DNA of 64,000 nucleotides, taken from the NCBI RefSeq assembly GCF_902833085.1, contig NZ_CADFEB010000010.1:186001-250000 (forward strand), given 5' to 3'. The notes below the pieces were generated by a model. That model made no database searches and was not told where the DNA came from. It worked only from the letters and a program-made list of their open reading frames with translations. Positions 56,606 through 64,000 of the stretch are shown here, in pieces. Numbering within the stretch: the stretch's first letter is position 1; each line of letters starts with the position of its first letter. Position numbers and translations under genes: made by a program. This DNA comes from Burkholderia ubonensis (GTDB taxonomy: Bacteria; Pseudomonadota; Gammaproteobacteria; Burkholderiales; Burkholderiaceae).

Positions 56606-57037
56606 TCAGCCGAGGTGCGTGCGTTTCGCGGCCGGTGCGACCGTCTCCATCGTCGCGAGACCGTGCACGATCCCGCAGTCCCCAACCGAGTGCTCGCCCA
56701 CGCATTGGCGGCGCAATTCGGTCAGCTGGTCGCGCAGATGCGTCAGTTCGGCCAGCCGCGCGTCGACGTGCCCGATGTGTTCGTCGAGCAGTGCGTTGAT
56801 CGAATTGCAGCGATCGCCGGGCGTATCGGTGAGGCGCAGCAGCGCGCGGATCTCGTCGTGCGCCATGTCGAGCGCGCGGCAGTTGCGGATGAAGCGCAGC
56901 CGTTCGACGTGGGTGTCCGTGTAGTTGCGGTAGTTCGCGTCGGTGCGCTCCGCATCGGGCATCAGCCCCTCCTTCTCGTAGAAGCGGATCGTCTCGGGCG
57001 TGCAGCGCGCCGCCTTGGCCAGTTCGCCGATCTTCAT
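56606..57037 (-). CDS. cadR: MerR-family Cd/Pb/Zn-responsive regulator
   Basis: A 143-residue MerR activator. The N-terminal HTH is MKIGELAKAARCTPETIRFYEKEGL, followed by a long dimerisation helix. Metal-binding cysteines are in GDRCNSIN and near the C-terminus in RRQCVGEHSVGDCG, the CadR/PbrR pattern. It lacks the His-rich tail of Pseudomonas CadR, ending VAPAAKRTHLG. It is divergent from the metal efflux ATPase, with a MerR-type promoter in the 81-bp gap. Confidence 0.9.
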   Translation of the reverse strand: MKIGELAKAARCTPETIRFYEKEGLMPDAERTDANYRNYTDTHVERLRFIRNCRALDMAHDEIRALLRLTDTPGDRCNSINALLDEHIGHVDARLAELTHLRDQLTELRRQCVGEHSVGDCGIVHGLATMETVAPAAKRTHLG

Positions 57038-57057
57038 ACTTTTCTCCTGCCGAAGGG

Positions 57058-57088
57058 TTGACCTTGTAGTGGCTTCAAGGTGTTAACT
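57058..57088 (+). promoter_or_regulatory. MerR-type cadA promoter with long spacer
   Basis: -35 TTGACC (57058-57063) and -10 TTAACT (57083-57088) are separated by 19 bp, longer than the usual 17. The spacer carries the dyad ACCTTGTAG-TGG-CTTCAAGGT (one mismatch), the MerR-family operator position. Such promoters are silent until the regulator untwists them on metal binding. Confidence 0.8.
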
Positions 57089-57118
57089 CTACACCGTCAA
57101 GCTATTGAGGAGGTTGCG

Positions 57119-59671
<2,553 letters not shown>

Positions 59672-59702
59672 CGGGCGCACCTATGGCGCAAAGGAGCGGA
59701 CG

Positions 59703-60026
59703 ATGGGTTTCCTGAAATGGATCACGGGTGGCCACGGGCAGCGTGGCCATCATGGCGGCGGGTATGGCGGTGGCCACGCCAGCGGTCATGGCAACCACCA
59801 CGAACGCGGCCGTGACCGCAACGGCTGGGGTTGGCAGGCGCCGGCCGCCGGCGGCGCTCCGCTGCGCCAACTCGCCTGCGCGGGATGCGGCGCGCTCAAC
59901 GATGCGCAGGCGCGCTTCTGCACTCAATGCGGCGCCGCGCAGCAGAGCGCCGCGTGCAGCCGGTGCCACGCGGCGCTCGCCGCCGGCACACGCTTCTGCC
60001 CGGCGTGCGGCACGCAGGCGGCCTAG
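59703..60026 (+). CDS. His/Gly-rich double zinc-ribbon protein
   Basis: A 107-residue protein with no recognised name. The N-terminal half is Gly/His-rich (GHGQRGHHGGGYGGGHASGH), and the C-terminal half has two four-cysteine zinc ribbons, CAGCGALNDAQARFCTQCG and CSRCHAALAAGTRFCPACG. There is no signal peptide or membrane segment. It starts 31 bp after cadA, with AGGAGCG before the ATG, so it is probably in the cad operon. A zinc buffering, sensing or delivery role is an inference from context. Confidence 0.85.
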   Translation: MGFLKWITGGHGQRGHHGGGYGGGHASGHGNHHERGRDRNGWGWQAPAAGGAPLRQLACAGCGALNDAQARFCTQCGAAQQSAACSRCHAALAAGTRFCPACGTQAA

Positions 60027-60128
60027 CGCCGCACCGGTTTCCCGCAGGGATGGGCTGGCGAACGCGCGTTGCCGTTGCCCCGCGCCCCAAACGAAGCCCC
60101 CGCGACGGATCGGCGGGCAATTGGCCCG

Positions 60129-60995
60129 TCAGCGCAGCGGCAGGTGGATTTCCGTGCGCAGGTCGGCCGGCGCCGTATCCATCGGCGTGTTCAGGTACAG
60201 CTCGAACGGCGGCGCGTCGGCGGCTTCGCGGCCCGAATGGCGCAGCCACTCGCCGTACAGCCACTGGTACGCGGTCTTCAGGTCCGCGTAGGGTCCGGTG
60301 TGCAGCAGCACCGCGTATTCGCCGCCGGGCACGGTCACGCGCTCCACAGGCGCCGCCGGCTCGACGTCCGGTGCGCCGTCGGCCGGCACGAAGCACGCTT
60401 TCGCGCGCAGTTGCGCTTCGGGCGTGGTGTCCGGATCGTCGTAGTAAATCCCGATCATCTTCGCGCCGGGCCCGATGAGCCCGTGTTGCGCGACCCAGCC
60501 GCCGATCCGCGCGAACGCATCGCTGACCTTCATGTACGACCCCGTGTGGCCGACCGCGTAGCCCTGCAGCGCCGGCAGGCGGCGGATCGAGACTTCATGC
60601 TTGAACATGTCTTCTTCTCCTCTCAGTAATGGATAGATCGGCCGATGAACGCCGGCGCGCCGGTGCTGCGCGGGCGGCACGCCGTACGCATCGCGAAACG
60701 CGCGCGAAAACGCGTGCGTCGAGCCGTAGCCCGCGCGCCGCGCGACCTGCTCGATCGGCAGCGCGGTGCAGGCGAGATCCTCGGAGGCGCGCGTGATCCG
60801 CATCCGCCGCACCGTCGCCAGGATCGACTCGCCATACAGCGCGCGATAGACGCGATGCCAGTGGTACGGCGACAGGCACGCGATCTCGGCGAGCCGGTTC
60901 AGGTCGAGCGTGTCGTCGAGGTGCGTGCGGATGTAGTCGTGCACGCGCGCAAGACGCGTCGCATAGCGGACCCAGCATGGCGATTCTGATTTCAT
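60129..60995 (-). CDS. AraC-family regulator with GyrI-like effector domain
   Basis: A 288-residue regulator. The N-terminal AraC double HTH (about 10-115) contains LDLNRLAEIACLSPYHWHRVYRALYG and IEQVARRAGYGSTHAFSRAFRDAYGVPP. The C-terminal domain (about 130-288) is GyrI/SOUL-like, beginning VSIRRLPALQGYAVGHTGSY and including YDDPDTTPEAQLRAKACF. Members include Rob/SoxS-related and BmrR-like effector sensors that bind small hydrophobic compounds. It converges on the zinc-ribbon gene. The regulon is unknown. Confidence 0.93.
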   Translation of the reverse strand: MKSESPCWVRYATRLARVHDYIRTHLDDTLDLNRLAEIACLSPYHWHRVYRALYGESILATVRRMRITRASEDLACTALPIEQVARRAGYGSTHAFSRAFRDAYGVPPAQHRRAGVHRPIYPLLRGEEDMFKHEVSIRRLPALQGYAVGHTGSYMKVSDAFARIGGWVAQHGLIGPGAKMIGIYYDDPDTTPEAQLRAKACFVPADGAPDVEPAAPVERVTVPGGEYAVLLHTGPYADLKTAYQWLYGEWLRHSGREAADAPPFELYLNTPMDTAPADLRTEIHLPLR

Positions 60996-61279
60996 TGGCG
61001 CACCCGGAACAGGACCGACGTCAAGGTAGCACGGCGCGCGTTGACAAATCTTGCTGAGTTGCGCCGCGCGGGAGCCATGCGAAGTTGAACCCGCCCCATT
61101 TCTTTTTTGAAATGGGGTCTCGCCCTTGTCGATCTATGACTAAAGTTAAAGACGGTGAAATCGGAGGAAAGCGTCATTTTTCTGGGTTAAGTTGCAAGGG
61201 CAGGATCGCGCGTCATTTCGAAGTACGCAGGTAGTTCGTCGATGTTCAATCGCACCGCCACGTTTTCGGGAGAGAAGAA

Positions 61280-62740
61280 ATGGATGCATCCAGCTTCATC
61301 ACAACGCTGCAGACCACGCTAGGGGGATACCTGCCCAAGATCGCCGGCGCGATCGGCATCCTGGTGATCGGCTGGCTGATCGCCGTCGCGGCGCGGGCCG
61401 GCACGCTGCGGCTGCTCGGTGCGCTGAAGGTCGACCAGCGGATCACCGAGAGCACCGGCCAGGGCGCGTACGTCGAGCGCATCGTTGCCGGCGGCCTGTT
61501 CTGGCTCATACTGCTCGTCACCGCGGTGGGCATCTTCAACGTGCTCAACCTGTACGCGGTGTCCAACCCGTTCTCGCTGCTCGTCACCCACATCGTCGAC
61601 TACCTGCCGAACCTGATCGGCGGCGCGGCGCTTGCATTGATCGCGTGGCTGATCGCGTCGCTGTTGCGCAGCCTCGCGAACCGCGCGCTGAAGGCGTGCA
61701 AGGTCGACGAAAAGCTGACCGAAAACGCCGGCATGCAGCCGATGAGCGGCTATCTCGGCGACGTGCTGTTCTGGCTCGTGATCCTGATGTTCCTGCCGGC
61801 GATCCTGTCCGCGTTCGCGCTGTCGGGCCTGCTGTCGCCGGTGCAGGGGATGGTCGACAAGCTGCTCGCGATCGTGCCGAACCTGTTCGCGGCGGCCGTG
61901 ATCGGCGTCGTCGGCTGGATCGTCGCGCGCGTGCTGCGCGGGCTCGTCACGAACCTGCTGATCGCGGCGGGCGCGGACAAGCTCACCGAGCGCCTCGACA
62001 GCCCGACGCCGGTGCGCGTGTCGAGCTTCGTCGGCACGGTCGTCTACGTGTTCGTGTTCGTGCCGACGCTGATCTCCGCGCTCGACGCGCTGAAGATCGA
62101 CGTGATCTCCGGCCCCGCGACCAACATGCTGAACCAGTTCCTCGCCGCGGTGCCGGACATCGTCGCGGCCGTCGTGATCGTGCTCGTCACGTTCTACTTC
62201 GCGCGCTTCGTCGCCGCGCTCGCGCAGAAGCTGCTGGTCGCGGCGGGCGTCGACGGCCTGCCGAAGGTGCTCGGCGTCGAGCCGGTGTTCTCGGGCATGC
62301 TGCAGCCGTCGGTGCTGGCCGCGCGGCTGATCGTGTTCTTCGCGATGCTGTTCGCCGCGGTCGAGGCGTCGAACCGGCTCGGCTTCTCGCAGGTGCGCGA
62401 CGTGGTCACGCTGTTCATCGAGTTCGGCGGCCACGTGCTGATGGGCGGCGTGATCCTCGTGATCGGCTTCTGGCTCGCGGGCCTCGCGCGCCGCGTGATC
62501 CAGCAGGCGGACACGCAGCACAGCGTGCTGTTCGCGCGCATCGCGCAGTTCGCGATCCTGGGCCTCGTGTTCGCGATGGGGCTGCGCGCGATGGGCATCG
62601 CGAACGAGATCGTGCAGCTCGCGTTCGGCCTCGTGCTCGGCGCGATCGCGGTGGCGGTCGCGCTGTCGTTCGGCCTCGGCGGACGCGAGGCGGCCGGCAA
62701 GCTGCTCGATCGGTGGTTCAACCAGCGCGGCGGCGAGTAA
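61280..62740 (+). CDS. MscS-related multi-TM membrane protein (CmpX-like)
   Basis: An inner-membrane protein of 486 residues with about ten to twelve hydrophobic segments arranged as internal repeats of a helix pair: YLPKIAGAIGILVIGWLIAVAAR, YLPNLIGGAALALIAWLIASLLR, IVPNLFAAAVIGVVGWIVARVLR and VPDIVAAVVIVLVTFYFARFV share a pattern. This is the conserved TM-helix repeat of mechanosensitive-channel-related proteins such as CmpX. It lacks a classic MscS beta-domain, so gating properties are uncertain. AGAGAAGAA precedes the ATG at 61280. Confidence 0.85.
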   Translation: MDASSFITTLQTTLGGYLPKIAGAIGILVIGWLIAVAARAGTLRLLGALKVDQRITESTGQGAYVERIVAGGLFWLILLVTAVGIFNVLNLYAVSNPFSLLVTHIVDYLPNLIGGAALALIAWLIASLLRSLANRALKACKVDEKLTENAGMQPMSGYLGDVLFWLVILMFLPAILSAFALSGLLSPVQGMVDKLLAIVPNLFAAAVIGVVGWIVARVLRGLVTNLLIAAGADKLTERLDSPTPVRVSSFVGTVVYVFVFVPTLISALDALKIDVISGPATNMLNQFLAAVPDIVAAVVIVLVTFYFARFVAALAQKLLVAAGVDGLPKVLGVEPVFSGMLQPSVLAARLIVFFAMLFAAVEASNRLGFSQVRDVVTLFIEFGGHVLMGGVILVIGFWLAGLARRVIQQADTQHSVLFARIAQFAILGLVFAMGLRAMGIANEIVQLAFGLVLGAIAVAVALSFGLGGREAAGKLLDRWFNQRGGE

Positions 62741-62946
62741 GTGCCAAATGAGCGGCAAGCAAGCGATGGACCGCGCTGACGTTTTGCTTACGGAAACGGC
62801 CGCGCGGACCTTTGCCGAATTTCGATAACACGTCGATTAATGACTCACTAGCATCGATTCTCAGTCGTGCAGACCAGCCCGGCGGACGTGCCCTCGCGGC
62901 GCGCCGCCGGGCCGACACGCGGTCTGGCGCCCTTGAGGAGAAACCG

Positions 62947-64000
62947 ATGAAAGCAGAGTCGAATGGCCGGCCCGCCGCCGGCGGCAAGTCGTCCGGCCAG
63001 CCCGCGCTGCAGCAGACGCTCGGGACCTGGCAGTTGTGGGGCATCGCAGTCGGCCTCGTGATTTCCGGCGAGTATTTCGGCTGGAGTTACGGCTGGGCGA
63101 GCGCGGGTACGCTGGGCTTCGTGGTCACCGCGCTGTTCGTCGCGGCGATGTACACAACCTTCATCTTCAGCTTCACCGAGCTGACCACGTCGATTCCGCA
63201 TGCGGGCGGCCCGTTCGCGTATGCACGCCGCGCGTTCGGCCCGACGGGCGGCTACCTCGCGGGCGCGGCGACGCTCGTCGAGTTTGTGTTCGCGCCGCCC
63301 GCGATCGCGCTCGCGATCGGCGCATACCTGCACGTGCAGTTTCCGGGGCTCGAACCGAAGCACGCGGCGATGGGCGCGTATCTCGTGTTCATGGCGCTGA
63401 ACATCGTCGGCGTGCAGATCGCCGCGACCTTCGAGCTCGTCGTCACGCTGCTCGCGATCTTCGAGCTGCTGGTGTTCATGGGCGTCGTGTCGCCGGGCTT
63501 CGCGTGGAGCAACTTCATGAAAGGCGGCTGGTCGGGCGCCGATCATTTCAGCGTCGGCTCGTTCCACGGGATGTTCGCGGCGATCCCGTTCGCGATCTGG
63601 TTTTTCCTCGCGATCGAAGGCGTCGCGATGGCGGCCGAGGAAGCGAAGAACCCGAAGCGCTCGATTCCGATCGCGTACGTTGCCGGCATCCTGACGCTCG
63701 TCATTCTTGCGATCGGCGTGATGGTGTTCGCCGGCGGCGCGGGCGACTGGACCAAGCTTGCGAACATCAACGACCCGCTGCCGCAGGCGATGAAGTACAT
63801 CGTCGGCGAGAACAGCGGCTGGATGCACATGCTCGTGTGGCTCGGCCTGTTCGGCCTCGTCGCATCGTTCCACGGGATCATCCTCGGCTATTCGCGCCAG
63901 ATCTTCGCGCTGGCCCGCGAAGGCTATCTGCCGGAGTGGCTCGGCAAGGTGCATCCGCGCTTCAAGACCCCGCATCGCGCGATCCTCGCGGGCGGCGTGG
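62947..64000 (+). CDS. Ethanolamine-type amino-acid permease, C-terminus off the window
   Basis: APC-superfamily transporter; 351 residues are visible. A hydrophilic start of about 20 residues precedes TLGTWQLWGIAVGLVISGEYFGWSYGWASAG, characteristic of ethanolamine permeases. TTSIPHAGGPFAYARRAFGPTGGYLAG and IPFAIWFFLAIEGVAMAAEEAKNPKRSIP match that subfamily. At least nine membrane segments are visible. GAGGAGAAACC precedes the ATG at 62947. Ethanolamine ammonia-lyase genes may follow outside the window. Confidence 0.9.
   Translation, partial: MKAESNGRPAAGGKSSGQPALQQTLGTWQLWGIAVGLVISGEYFGWSYGWASAGTLGFVVTALFVAAMYTTFIFSFTELTTSIPHAGGPFAYARRAFGPTGGYLAGAATLVEFVFAPPAIALAIGAYLHVQFPGLEPKHAAMGAYLVFMALNIVGVQIAATFELVVTLLAIFELLVFMGVVSPGFAWSNFMKGGWSGADHFSVGSFHGMFAAIPFAIWFFLAIEGVAMAAEEAKNPKRSIPIAYVAGILTLVILAIGVMVFAGGAGDWTKLANINDPLPQAMKYIVGENSGWMHMLVWLGLFGLVASFHGIILGYSRQIFALAREGYLPEWLGKVHPRFKTPHRAILAGGV

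Overview
The window is GC-rich chromosomal DNA from a beta-proteobacterium, almost certainly Burkholderia (Burkholderia cepacia complex or a close relative). The evidence is the gene order mnmG-rsmG-parA-parB-atpIBEFHAGDC, perfect parS sites around mnmG, the very high GC at third codon positions, a long three-domain PutA, PhhA/PhhB with a divergent AsnC-type regulator, and a DUF3717-type small protein. The parABS block implies an origin-proximal stretch of the main chromosome. dnaA and a DnaA-box cluster are not in the window, so oriC itself is not here. I saw no rRNA, tRNA, CRISPR array or intact transposase.

Layout. 1-2.1 kb: an OmpR-type two-component system on the minus strand (kinase cut by the window edge) and a small DUF3717 protein. 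2.2-4.2 kb: phenylalanine hydroxylation (phhA, phhB) with a divergent Lrp/AsnC regulator. 4.2-6.2 kb: a CYTH protein, then a less GC-rich patch with a multipass membrane protein and a frameshifted partner gene. 6.3-10.7 kb: LysR regulator, methylmalonate-semialdehyde dehydrogenase and a GMC oxidoreductase. 11.1-21.6 kb: two complete branched-chain-amino-acid-type (HAAT) ABC importers in tandem, the second with a permease-ATPase fusion. 21.6-26.4 kb: parS, mnmG, rsmG, parA and parB. 26.4-35.5 kb: an anion-transporter-like protein, then the full F1Fo ATP synthase operon. 35.6-40 kb: an acyl-CoA synthetase, a structured gap, a broken CoA-binding gene remnant, pheC and hemE. 40.5-48.3 kb: priA, putA and a Leu/Ile/Val-type binding protein. 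48.4-55.9 kb: a second acyl-CoA ligase and an AidB-like acyl-CoA dehydrogenase with a divergent TetR regulator, then an aminotransferase, an amino-acid binding protein and a GlcD-like FAD oxidase. 56-60 kb: PadR regulator, then a cadR/cadA metal-efflux module followed by a double zinc-ribbon protein. 60-64 kb: AraC/GyrI regulator, an MscS-related membrane protein and an ethanolamine-type permease cut by the window edge.

How it works together. Much of the window concerns uptake and breakdown of amino acids and small acids (Phe hydroxylation, proline oxidation by PutA, Liv-type uptake, MmsA), set around core chromosome segregation and energy functions. Regulation can be read directly at several places: a LysR dyad between the LysR gene and mmsA, a MerR-type promoter with a 19-bp spacer at cadR/cadA, GTTGCA motifs upstream of the autoregulatory PutA, and an AT-rich dyad over the PadR promoter.

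The least ordinary items are a parS site lying inside the livF terminator-like palindrome, a (GACCAC)13 repeat coding a His-Asp tract in CadA, a frameshifted gene next to a membrane protein in an atypical-composition patch, a truncated CoA-binding gene at the pheC junction with a strand-specific terminator beyond it, an Arg-for-Lys Walker A in a LivF-type ATPase, and a candidate small RNA at about 16.04-16.16 kb. No unmistakably new multi-gene system is evident.
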